NCBI RefSeq assembly: GCF_015209965.1
Contig: NZ_MU158691.1
Location: forward strand, 194,041 to 258,040
Origin: Sphingobacterium pedocola
Lineage (GTDB): Bacteria > Bacteroidota > Bacteroidia > Sphingobacteriales > Sphingobacteriaceae
Length of the DNA stretch: 64,000 nucleotides
Reading direction: 5' to 3'
Below are positions 54,662 to 62,425 of the stretch, in pieces. Each line of letters starts with the position of its first letter. The stretch's first letter is position 1. The position numbers and the translations under genes are program-made. The notes below the pieces were generated by a model. It was not told where the DNA came from, did no database searches, and saw only the letters and a list, made by a program, of their open reading frames with translations.

Positions 54662-55630
54662 CTATTTCTTTTGTCTGATATGTAGTGTTAAAAATATAAA
54701 AAATTCGGCATTTGTTTCTTCGATATGGAGCTGGTGATCATCGGGATAAAGTAAATCAAGTCTGCTTTTTACGTTTTCCAATCCAATTCCAGGGTTATCC
54801 CTTTCAGGATCATTTTCTTGGCCTCTGTGGATACTGTTATATATACTCAGTTTCAAAATATCGTTTTCGATAAACAGCTGTATCCGAATCCACGACAATT
54901 TATTCAGGCTGATACCATGCTTGAACGCATTCTCTACAAACGGTATTAGGAACATAGGAGCGATATAGTAAGTGTCGAGCTGATCTTCCGGTAAATTTGT
55001 TGTAATCTGTATAGAGGGGAGGTCTGCTATTCTTAGTTTTTGCAGTTCAATGTATTCCTTGAGGTATTCAATTTCGCGAATTAGTAATATGCTATCCTGT
55101 TGATTTTCGTGTAGCATGAAACGCATCATGTCACCGAGTTTTTGAATACCCACCGCTGTTCTATCGGCATTCTCCCTTAAGGCAATGCCATATAGCGTAT
55201 TCATCGCGTTAAACAGAAAATGAGGGTTGATCTGAGACTGCAGAAGTTTTAGATCCGAGGAAGTTTGTCCAAGTTCTTTTCGTAGTCCAACGATCTGCTT
55301 TTGCTGTTTTTGTTGATGATATTAAAATATGTTAAAACCATTGAACGACGGATACCTTTTAGTGCTAAATCCATCGAGCATTATTTCCATTAAGCTGGAA
55401 AAAAATACGATACATAGAAGATTAACCAGTATGGACAGTACGATATGGATAGCTTTTGGCATTTCATTTTTATCCAGATAAGGCAAGAGATAATAATGAT
55501 GAATAGCAAATAACGTGTAGCAAAAGGGAATAGTGAAGCCCGCTAAAACAGCAATATATTCATTCAGCGTGCTGTCCTCATTGTGCGCGATGGTGTCTGC
55601 CTGGCGATGATACAACTCGTTGTTTAGTAT
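54662..55630 (-). pseudogene. LytS/YehU-type histidine kinase gene with in-frame stop
   Basis: On the minus strand, membrane helices (NEYIAVLAGFTIPFCYTLFA; AIHIVLSILVNLLCIVFFSS) run in one frame to FNGFNIF, then a TAA at 55322-55324. The same frame continues HQQKQQKQIVGLRKELG, then the histidine-kinase motif LQSQINPHFLFNAMNTLYG and an ATPase part with MFLIPFVENAFKHGISL and GIGLENVKSRL. One base change would restore the reading frame. The 5' part is also incomplete, with a TGA at 55631 instead of a start and fewer membrane helices than usual. A read error at the TAA is possible but would not cure the 5' loss. Confidence 0.85.
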
Positions 55631-55633
55631 TCA

Positions 55634-56220
55634 CTTATAGTAAGCGAAGCGGTGGCCGGTCACCCGCTTTACGAAGTTGCTGTTGCGTACTTTTCGCATG
55701 GAATCTCCCTCGGCTATAAACTGCATAATCTGTACAAACGACAGATGATGCACGGGTTTATTTCCATAGGCATTCAACGGCTACGTAAAAAATGTGTTTT
55801 ATCACGATCGGTATAATATAACGGAATATTCTAATCTGATACATTATGAGTATTTACTTCGAGTTCTCTCAAAAGCCATTATCTTTATATGTATGATCCT
55901 GTGGAGGATCTTTTAAATCTACAATAGAATCAGTTATGAAATATTATTTCACTTTTATATGTGTCTTTTTGCTGCTCGATAGTTTATTCGTACAGAGTCC
56001 AATTTCAAAGACATCTTTATTGCAGATCCAGCGGATGGGATAGTGACCTTCCTTTTTTTTGCGATAGAATACCTTATTGCTAAGTCAATCCCTGCAACAG
56101 CACCTGTTGCTTATTTATGCCGCAAGACGGGATTCGGTACGGCTAACGTATTTCTTCAGTTGTTGATTGCCCAAATATATGCGTTTATTTTTCCCAAAAA
56201 TAGCGAGATATAGAGCAGTC
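55634..56220. other. Mosaic of decayed fragments upstream of the broken kinase
   Basis: Holds, from left: a minus-strand frame reading HHLSFVQIMQFIAEGDSM (55634-55770), vaguely like a transposase N-terminus; and a minus-strand remnant near 55785-55850 reading QIRIFRYIIP, matching the 3' end of the response regulator at 53961-54033. Then a plus-strand signal-peptide-like frame (55936-56043, MKYYFTFICVFLLLDSLFVQ) and an ATG-less hydrophobic frame to 56213 (VFLQLLIAQIYAFIFP). None is intact. Confidence 0.6.
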
Positions 56221-56426
56221 TCATATATTAAATAGGCAGGGGACAAAATCCACGCGTCAGCGATTTGCATATACAGGCGCGAAGATTTTTTTTACCAAGC
56301 ACGAGCGCCGTTGCTCTAATGCTCGCCAAGAATATCGTTAAAAAACACTAAAAATAAAGAAAAATACTTTTTTTTAATGCAGTATAGTTAGCTTAGTAGC
56401 TTTATACAATAATTAAACACCCCTAT

Positions 56427-56735
56427 ATGAAATGTCCGAATTGTAACGAAACATTATTGATGACTGAAAGAAGTCGTGTAGAAATTGATTATTGCCCGAA
56501 TTGCAGAGGAATTTGGTTAGATAAAGGCGAATTAGATAAGTTATTGGAATTCTCCGCAAACCAGACAGGTTCCAGTAGCCCTAGCGAAGTCAACCAACAT
56601 CAATATGATGACCGTGATCGTCGCAGCTACGGAGATGACCGCAGTGAAGACAGACATCAGCAAACGAGGCACGACTCTAGATATCCTCCTAAAAAGAAAA
56701 AGTCTTTTTTATCTGATTTCCTTGATTTCGATTAA
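56427..56735 (+). CDS. Small zinc-finger protein of the TFIIB-type zf family
   Basis: 102 residues. N-terminal CPNCNETLLM and YCPNCRGIWLDKGELDKLLE form a zf-TFIIB zinc site with CxxC pairs and the GIWLDKGEL signature. The rest is a charged Asp/Arg/His-rich tail that is probably disordered, ending KKKKSFLSDFLDFD. Function unknown. Confidence 0.85.
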   Translation: MKCPNCNETLLMTERSRVEIDYCPNCRGIWLDKGELDKLLEFSANQTGSSSPSEVNQHQYDDRDRRSYGDDRSEDRHQQTRHDSRYPPKKKKSFLSDFLDFD

Positions 56736-56868
56736 GCTGTATACCTATTATAATTTTTCTTGTGGGAAGCTTAATATAGTTGCTTCAGAATAATAAACCT
56801 GCGAATTACTGTTTAGTAGATTTCTATGGAAATATTAATCTTACTCTTAACAAATTAATTTTATATTA

Positions 56869-57336
56869 ATGGATAACAAACCCATAACTTTTCAGTTTAT
56901 CTCAGAGCCATCTGACGTGAATTATGGTGGGAATGTGCATGGAGGTAGCGTAATGAAATGGATAGACCAAGCTGGATATGCTTGTGCCAGTACCTGGAGT
57001 AGCAGTTATTCTGTAACAGTATATGTTGGAGGAATCAGATTTTACCAACCCATTAGAATTGGCGATATCGTCAAGGTGGAGGCAAATGTGATTTATACTG
57101 GTTCCTCCAGTATGCATATTTCTATAAACGTATTCGCACGCAACCTAAAAAGTAAAAATTTTGAAAAGAAAACACACTGTATAATTGTATTCGTCGCGGT
57201 GGACGACAGGGGGAAAAAGATACAGGTCCCACGTTGGATACCAGAAACTGAAGAAGAAAAGCGCCAGGAGCGTTATGCGATAAGACTAATGGAATTACGA
57301 AGACAGATCGAAGATGAAATGAAACCATTTCTTTAA
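56869..57336 (+). CDS. Acyl-CoA thioesterase (hotdog fold)
   Basis: 155 residues. NYGGNVHGGSVMKWIDQAGY, with its catalytic-type Asn/Asp and central helix, and VKVEANVIYTGSSSMHISIN match the YciA/BFIT acyl-CoA thioesterase group. These hydrolyse acyl-CoA to free CoA in the cytoplasm. The tail is basic. The IS256 element starts about 125 bp downstream. Confidence 0.9.
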   Translation: MDNKPITFQFISEPSDVNYGGNVHGGSVMKWIDQAGYACASTWSSSYSVTVYVGGIRFYQPIRIGDIVKVEANVIYTGSSSMHISINVFARNLKSKNFEKKTHCIIVFVAVDDRGKKIQVPRWIPETEEEKRQERYAIRLMELRRQIEDEMKPFL

Positions 57337-57453
57337 TTCTCACATCAATTCTGCTCCGCCTTTCTCATGTCACAGTGGCCATCACAAAGATAAGATCTGT
57401 TAGAAGATCCCAGTGAAAGCATATTATTCCGTGAAAATATTCGTTTTTGTTTG

Positions 57454-57461
57454 TTTCATCA
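57454..57461. repeat. Target-site duplication of the IS256 element, left copy
   Basis: TTTCATCA, repeated at 58821-58828 directly outside the right inverted repeat. Confidence 0.9.
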
Positions 57462-57484
57462 GGGAGTGTAAAACAAACTGTGTC

Positions 57485-57526
57485 AATGGTTCAATTACCA
57501 CCCCGCGGGGTGGTAATTGAACCATT
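57485..57526. terminator. Perfect 42-bp palindrome inside the IS left end
   Basis: Inner core ACCACCCCGCGGGGTGGT flanked by 12-bp arms AATGGTTCAATT and AATTGAACCATT, no spacer. It lies 4 bp beyond the transposase stop. As RNA it forms a very stable hairpin, so it may end transposase transcription and block read-through into the element. Confidence 0.6.
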
Positions 57527-57530
57527 TTGC

Positions 57531-58802
57531 TTATTGCAAATCTAACACCATTCTTCCGGGAAACCAAATAGCTAATTTTTGTGCCGTTGTTCCCCAATTG
57601 GCCAGTGGCATCGTCCATTTCTTCTTAATGTTTTTATGTGCTAAATAGATCAGTTTCAATAACGCCATGTCCGAGGTGAAGGCACCTTTGGTTTTAGTGA
57701 CCTTACGGACTTGGCGATGGAATCCCTCGATCGTATTGGTCGTATAGATTAATTTTCGGATGGATTTGTCGTAACGGAAATAAGTGGTCAAACGTTCCCA
57801 GTTACGCCGCCAGGAGTCGATGACCACTGGGTATTTTTCCCCCCATTTGTCCTGAAGTTCATCCATCCGCAGTCCGGCAAGATCCAATGTATCGGCACGG
57901 TAGACAGGTTTTAGATCATTCATAAACTCCTTTTGGTCCTTACTAGCCACATACTTGAGGCTGTTACGGATCTGGTGCACTACACAGGTCTGTACTTCGG
58001 TATCCGGAAAAACACTCTGTATCGCTTCTGAAAATCCTTTTAGGTTATCGATACAGGCAATTAAGATATCCTCTACGCCCCGGTTCTGTAAATCGGTCAG
58101 TACGCTTAGCCAAAAGTTAGCACCCTCATTCTCCGAAACATACATCCCTAACAGATGCTTGTGACCGTTTCGGTCAACGCCAAGAATATTGTATACAGCC
58201 CGCGATACAAAACGATGGTCTTCTTTCACCTTGTAGTGCATCGCATCCATCCAGACAATCGTATAAAGGGAATCAAGGCTTCTTGACTGCCATTCCTTGA
58301 CCTCGGGAATGATCTTATCGGTAATGGAAGAAAGCGTACTGTGACTGATGTCTGTATCGTACATCTCCTTGATGTGGTTCGATATATCCCGCAGGCTCAT
58401 ACCAAGGCCATACATGCCTAAAATCTTCTTCTCCAGGCTCTCGGCTAGAATCGTCTCACGTTTCTTAATGAGCTGGGGTTCGAAGTTAGATCGACGATCA
58501 CGGGGAGTGTCGATATCGATCGTGCCATCGGAGGTGCGAATCTGCTTGCTGGACTTGCCGTTACGCCGGTTACCGCTGGAGCGCTCAACTTCGTCCATAT
58601 GGCCCTCCATCTCAGCTTCTAACGCCGCTTCTAAAAACTTCTTCATCAAAGGTGCAAAAGCGCCGTTCTTGCCATAAAGTGATGCTCCGCTGCGTAACTG
58701 TTCCAGCGCTTTGTCCTTCATGGACTCAAAATCAAAATCGTTTTCCTTAATACTCATAATTACTATGTCAAAAATAATACTTCTCTTTATTATTCTTGAC
58801 AC
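57531..58802 (-). CDS. IS256 family transposase
   Basis: 423 residues, full length. It has the mutator-type DDE core: the first Asp in TIVWMDAMHYKVKED, the second in DILIACIDNLKGFSEAIQ, and the Glu in the YTTNTIEGFHRQVRK motif, the IS256 signature. The N-terminal part carries EAEMEGHMDEVERSSGNRRN, with a DNA-binding function known for the family. The probable start is the ATG at 58757 (MSIKENDF), since 58802 lies inside the right inverted repeat. Confidence 0.95.
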   Translation of the reverse strand: MSRIIKRSIIFDIVIMSIKENDFDFESMKDKALEQLRSGASLYGKNGAFAPLMKKFLEAALEAEMEGHMDEVERSSGNRRNGKSSKQIRTSDGTIDIDTPRDRRSNFEPQLIKKRETILAESLEKKILGMYGLGMSLRDISNHIKEMYDTDISHSTLSSITDKIIPEVKEWQSRSLDSLYTIVWMDAMHYKVKEDHRFVSRAVYNILGVDRNGHKHLLGMYVSENEGANFWLSVLTDLQNRGVEDILIACIDNLKGFSEAIQSVFPDTEVQTCVVHQIRNSLKYVASKDQKEFMNDLKPVYRADTLDLAGLRMDELQDKWGEKYPVVIDSWRRNWERLTTYFRYDKSIRKLIYTTNTIEGFHRQVRKVTKTKGAFTSDMALLKLIYLAHKNIKKKWTMPLANWGTTAQKLAIWFPGRMVLDLQ

Positions 58803-58820
58803 AGTTTATTTTACAGTCTC

Positions 58821-58828
58821 TTTCATCA
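58821..58828. repeat. Target-site duplication of the IS256 element, right copy
   Basis: TTTCATCA, identical to 57454-57461. Nine bases from the end of the RpoA-CTD-like gene. Confidence 0.9.
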
Positions 58829-58836
58829 CTTTAAAA

Positions 58837-59133
58837 CTATTTCTTCCTGTTAAAAGTCATATTTCTTTCGGACAATAATTTTTGAAGTTTTGGAATCGTA
58901 CTTTTCCCCATTCCGTGAAAGTTTAAAACTTCCTTTTCACTGAAGTTTGAAAGTTGCTCCAGAGTTGAGATCCCATTATTTTCCAGTGCACGTCTCGCTG
59001 GTGCCCCAAGTAATGAAAGAAAATTATCTTTTGGCTTTCTTTCTTCTTCACAAAAGGGACAAATTGGACAGTCAGAACGTTTATAGAACTTATGTCCATT
59101 TTCACAGTTCTTTAAAATCTTTTTTTTCTGCAT
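58837..59133 (-). CDS. Small protein with N-terminal Cys motif and RpoA-CTD-like helix-hairpin-helix
   Basis: 98 residues. Residues 10-30 carry CENGHKFYKRSDCPICPFC, a Cys/His zinc-ribbon-like set. Residues 40-90 (GAPARRALENNGISTLEQLS, then EVLNFHGMGKSTIPKLQKLL) match the C-terminal domain of RNA polymerase alpha, a helix-hairpin-helix that binds DNA or other proteins. It is not the real rpoA gene, only the fold. The IS256 insertion lies 8 bp past its stop codon plus the target copy, so the gene is intact. Confidence 0.8.
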   Translation of the reverse strand: MQKKKILKNCENGHKFYKRSDCPICPFCEEERKPKDNFLSLLGAPARRALENNGISTLEQLSNFSEKEVLNFHGMGKSTIPKLQKLLSERNMTFNRKK

Positions 59134-59250
59134 TTTTTATCTCGTTATTCTTGTCCGTGTTGCTGTCATAATGCCGCTATCATTTCGAGCCCTGATAGAC
59201 GTTGTGGCAGTAAAGCAAAGTTCATAATGCCATAACGTAATTCAAATGAT

Positions 59251-59685
59251 TTACTTTATGATTGGCGATACTGGTATATCATCATCTAAAAAATCCACTA
59301 TTTGCTTCTTTATAAATGCCTCCTTGTCTTTTTCTATTTCAGCAATGACTGCTTTTCTTTCTTGCGGTAGTGTAAAATATTTATCAGCCCATAAGTTTAT
59401 TTCGATCATTAAGGGGAGCAAATCAATACCTTTTTGGGTCAGTTTGTATAACACTTTAGCTTTGCTATCCGGATGGTCTTGTTTGGTAATTACCCCATTT
59501 GTTTCTAACATTTGTAATCTAGACGCCAGTATATTGGTCGCTATTTTTTCATCCGATTTTAGGAAATCGCCATAGGTACACTGTTTAGAAAACATTAAGT
59601 CCCTAACAATAAGTAATGACCATTTGTCTCCCCATATATCCAACGAGCTACTAATCGGGCAATCTGATCTTTTTTTTATATCCAT
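59251..59685 (-). CDS. HxlR-type winged-helix transcriptional regulator
   Basis: 144 residues. It has a Cys near the N-terminus (RSDCPISSSLDIWGDKWSLL) as in redox- or electrophile-sensing HxlR proteins. A winged helix follows (IVRDLMFSKQCTYGDFLKSD; KIATNILASRLQMLETNGVI; LYKLTQKGIDLLPLM). It is divergent from a four-gene redox operon that it very likely controls; operator repeats lie in the shared promoter. Confidence 0.9.
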   Translation of the reverse strand: MDIKKRSDCPISSSLDIWGDKWSLLIVRDLMFSKQCTYGDFLKSDEKIATNILASRLQMLETNGVITKQDHPDSKAKVLYKLTQKGIDLLPLMIEINLWADKYFTLPQERKAVIAEIEKDKEAFIKKQIVDFLDDDIPVSPIIK

Positions 59686-59729
59686 TCTAAAATAATTAAT
59701 AAAAACACTTGCAAATCAAAAGTTGTTTA

Positions 59730-59737
59730 TATATTTG
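59730..59737 (+). promoter_or_regulatory. Promoter of the redox operon
   Basis: TATATTTG fits TAnnTTTG. A TTG element (59709-59711, in CACTTGC) lies 18 bp upstream. The predicted start, near 59744, falls on the operator-like repeat. Confidence 0.7.
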
Positions 59738-59739
59738 TA

Positions 59740-59754
59740 CTTGCAAAACGCAAG
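59740..59754. promoter_or_regulatory. Inverted-repeat operator for the HxlR regulator
   Basis: CTTGC-AAAAC-GCAAG has 5-bp arms. A related CTTGCAAATCAAAAG lies at 59708-59722. Both carry the CTTGCAAA word seen in HxlR-type sites and bracket the operon promoter. Confidence 0.6.
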
Positions 59755-59783
59755 CAAATTTACGTAATTAAATTATAGATACA

Positions 59784-60884
59784 ATGGAAACAGCAATAAT
59801 TTTTGAACCCTATAGCCAAAAGGGGCTGACATTAAAAAACCGAATTGTAATGGCACCAATGACGAGGAGCCGCTCTGCTAACCCTGGGAATGTCGCTACT
59901 GAACTTACGGCACTGTATTACAAACAACGTGCAAGCGCCGGACTGATCATCACTGAAGGAACATTTATCAGTAAAGAGGCGGTTGGCGTAGTAAATGTGC
60001 CTGGTATTTATAGTCAAGATCAGATAAATGGATGGAAGCTAACTACAGAAGCAGTGCATGGCGAAGGCGGAAAAATATTCGCGCAACTTTGGCACACCGG
60101 AGCATATTCGCATCCTGATCTTCACGATGGTAAAAAGCCATTGGCACCTTCAGGTTTTAATCCTGAACAGCAAGTATACACAGCAAAAGGATTTAAACCA
60201 TCAGAAGCGCCACAACCAATGACGATTAAAGATATCAAAAGAACAGTAGCGGATTTTAAGCAGGCAGCCCTTAATGCTTTTGAGGCTGGCTTTGATGGTG
60301 TTGAACTGCATGGTGCTAACGGTTATTTACTACAGCAGTTCTTTAGTAAAAATAGCAATCACAGGGAAGATGAATATGGTGGTTCTGTTGAAAACCGTGC
60401 AAGAATTTTATTCGATATTCTTGATGAATTAAAAGAGGTTGTTGATATGAAACGCGTTGCAGTTCGCTTAAATCCGTCTCTAAATGGGATTATGGGTGTT
60501 TTGGTAGATGATGAAACCAAAGTGCTATATAACTACATCGTAAACAGGTTGAATGAATATGGTTTGGCTTATATCCATTTGATAGAGCCTTTTACAGACG
60601 TTTCGGCAATTCCAGATGCGATCCAGAAAGTTGCCAAGCACTTCCGTGAAATCTATAAGGGCACCATTATTATCAACAGGGCTTTTACCAAGAAAACGGC
60701 AAATCAGGTACTGAATGACGGAGATGCTAATTTGGTGTCTTTTGGTGTTCCATTTATTGCCAATCCAGATTTGGTAGAACGTTTCAAGACAGACGCAGCG
60801 CTAAATCAACCCGATCAGACTACTTTTTATACCCCTGGAGAAAAAGGATATACAGATTATCCTGTATTAAATGATAACAAATAA
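59784..60884 (+). CDS. Old Yellow Enzyme family alkene reductase (NemA-like)
   Basis: 366-residue FMN enzyme that reduces activated C=C bonds or nitro compounds with NAD(P)H. It shows the OYE TIM-barrel landmarks: LFEPYSQKGLTLKNRIVMAP, MTRSRSANPGN, ALNAFEAGFDGVELHGANGY, LLQQFFSKNSNHREDEYGGS and VENRARILFDIL. The active-site Tyr/His pair is in VELHGANGYL. First gene of the operon, under a divergent HxlR. Confidence 0.95.
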   Translation: METAIIFEPYSQKGLTLKNRIVMAPMTRSRSANPGNVATELTALYYKQRASAGLIITEGTFISKEAVGVVNVPGIYSQDQINGWKLTTEAVHGEGGKIFAQLWHTGAYSHPDLHDGKKPLAPSGFNPEQQVYTAKGFKPSEAPQPMTIKDIKRTVADFKQAALNAFEAGFDGVELHGANGYLLQQFFSKNSNHREDEYGGSVENRARILFDILDELKEVVDMKRVAVRLNPSLNGIMGVLVDDETKVLYNYIVNRLNEYGLAYIHLIEPFTDVSAIPDAIQKVAKHFREIYKGTIIINRAFTKKTANQVLNDGDANLVSFGVPFIANPDLVERFKTDAALNQPDQTTFYTPGEKGYTDYPVLNDNK

Positions 60885-60906
60885 GTCCTAAATTAAAGAA
60901 ATAATC

Positions 60907-61635
60907 ATGGAAACAACTGGAAATACAGTATTCATCAGTGGTGGAAGTGCCGGAATAGGTCTAGCTATCGCTAAAAAACTAAATGCGGCAGGAAACAAGG
61001 TTATCATCAACGGACGCAGTGAAGAACGTCTTCAAGGTGCCTTAAAAGAATTGGACAATGCAGTTGCCATACAAGGTGATTTATCAATAAAGACAGAACG
61101 GTTAAAAATCGCTGAAGAATTGAAAAATAATCATCCAGGGCTAAACATCATCATTAATAACGCTGGAGCCGCTTTTATGAATGATTTGAGTGACGTGAAT
61201 AATAATGCTGCAGAAAAGGCTTTCGAAGAAATCAATACCAATTACATCAGTGTTATTGATTTTACCACGCTTACTTTACCGTTGCTTTTACAACAGGAAG
61301 ATGCCGCTATCGTAAATGTTTCTTCGATAGCAGTATTTCGATCGAATAAATATTTACCAACTTATTCGGCAAGTAAAGCTGCACTACATAGTTATACGCA
61401 GGGATTAAGAGATACTTTTTCTGGAAATAAAAACCTAAATATTTACGAACTCTATCCGCCTTTGGTCAATACCGAATTTTCGGCGGAGATTGGAGGAGCA
61501 AACGGAATTCCAGCATTAGAAGTAGCAGATGAATTGTTTGCTGCGCTGGAAAAAAATCAATTTGAAGTTCCAGTGGGCGATACTAAACAAATCCACGAAC
61601 TGGTTATTCCAATTACAGAACAGGCACCTCATTAA
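60907..61635 (+). CDS. SDR family oxidoreductase (DltE-like)
   Basis: 242 residues. Cofactor motif VFISGGSAGIGLAIAKKL, then LNIIINNAGAAF and catalytic residues in VNVSSIAVFR and LPTYSASKAALHSYTQ (Tyr-x3-Lys). The C-terminal NIYELYPPLVNTEFSAEIGG segment is characteristic of DltE-type SDRs. Starts 22 bp after the OYE gene; substrate unknown, probably a carbonyl. Confidence 0.92.
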   Translation: METTGNTVFISGGSAGIGLAIAKKLNAAGNKVIINGRSEERLQGALKELDNAVAIQGDLSIKTERLKIAEELKNNHPGLNIIINNAGAAFMNDLSDVNNNAAEKAFEEINTNYISVIDFTTLTLPLLLQQEDAAIVNVSSIAVFRSNKYLPTYSASKAALHSYTQGLRDTFSGNKNLNIYELYPPLVNTEFSAEIGGANGIPALEVADELFAALEKNQFEVPVGDTKQIHELVIPITEQAPH

Positions 61636-61647
61636 TAGCAAACAACG

Positions 61648-62415
61648 ATGAATTTAAAAGATAAAACAATACTGATCACAGGTGGAGGATCGGGCATAGG
61701 GCTTGAAGCTGCAAAACAATTTTTGGAAATTGGCGCAAAAGTGATCATTACGGGAAGAAATCAAGATAAGCTGGACGCGGTAAAAAAAGCATTCCCAACG
61801 CTAATTGCCATTCAAAGTGATGTTGAAAGCAAGGAAGAAGCTTTGCTACTTTTCGAAAAGGTCAAAGAACTTGGAGGCATCGACATACTGTATAATAATG
61901 CAGGTGTCGGTGTTCCTCCCCAGAATTTAGGCATTGCAAATGAGGCGCACTTCAAAGGAGCTGCGTATGAAATGGACGTGAACTACCTTGGCGTTATCCG
62001 TCTTAACGACCTTTTTATGGAGATGCTAAAATCAAGGAGGGAAAGTGCTATCATCAATACCACCTCAATTCTGAGCATGGTGCCTTCATTGCTAGAGGCT
62101 ACCTATTCGGCTTCAAAAAGCGCGTTGGCATTTTATACCAAATCGTTAAGGGAACACCTAAAAATTATAGGAGCTAATGTAAAGGTTTTTGAACTGTTGC
62201 CACCTTTGGTGGATACGGATATGGTGGCCGATAGAGATGAAAAAAAGATAAGTACCGAGCAACTGGTTAAGGGATTGATAACGGGACTTGAGAAAGATAA
62301 ATATACCATTCGGGTAGGTGATTCAAAGCTGATATATATCTTCAACCGTTTTTTTCCTAAATTTACCTTTGGGCTGATCAATCCGAAGAATACTAATGTA
62401 ACATTAAAACCATAA
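61648..62415 (+). CDS. SDR family NAD(P)-dependent oxidoreductase
   Basis: 255 residues. TILITGGGSGIGLEAAKQFL cofactor loop, DILYNNAGVGVPPQN (NNAG), Ser in NTTSILSM, and YxxxK as ATYSASKSALAFYTK. The FELLPPLVDTDM segment matches its neighbour at 60907, so the two SDRs are related paralogues, though not recently duplicated. 12 bp behind it on the same strand. Confidence 0.92.
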   Translation: MNLKDKTILITGGGSGIGLEAAKQFLEIGAKVIITGRNQDKLDAVKKAFPTLIAIQSDVESKEEALLLFEKVKELGGIDILYNNAGVGVPPQNLGIANEAHFKGAAYEMDVNYLGVIRLNDLFMEMLKSRRESAIINTTSILSMVPSLLEATYSASKSALAFYTKSLREHLKIIGANVKVFELLPPLVDTDMVADRDEKKISTEQLVKGLITGLEKDKYTIRVGDSKLIYIFNRFFPKFTFGLINPKNTNVTLKP

Positions 62416-62425
62416 CAGCTGTTAA

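Larger units (their letters stand above)
57462..58820. mobile_element. IS256-family insertion sequence, 1359 bp, complete
   Basis: Bounded by 25-bp inverted repeats (57462-57486 and 58796-58820, 22 of 25 matching, inner part TGTAAAAyAAACTGTGTCAA) and flanked by an 8-bp direct repeat TTTCATCA, both typical of IS256. It contains one intact transposase gene on the minus strand and a 42-bp palindrome by the left end. All parts look functional, so the insertion may be recent. It landed in the spacer between the thioesterase gene and the RpoA-CTD-like gene, disrupting no reading frame I can see. Confidence 0.95.

Noticed and set aside
57485..57526. Palindrome as a CRISPR repeat or attachment site
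   Set aside because: Single copy, no spacer array; it is inside the IS and best explained as part of the element.
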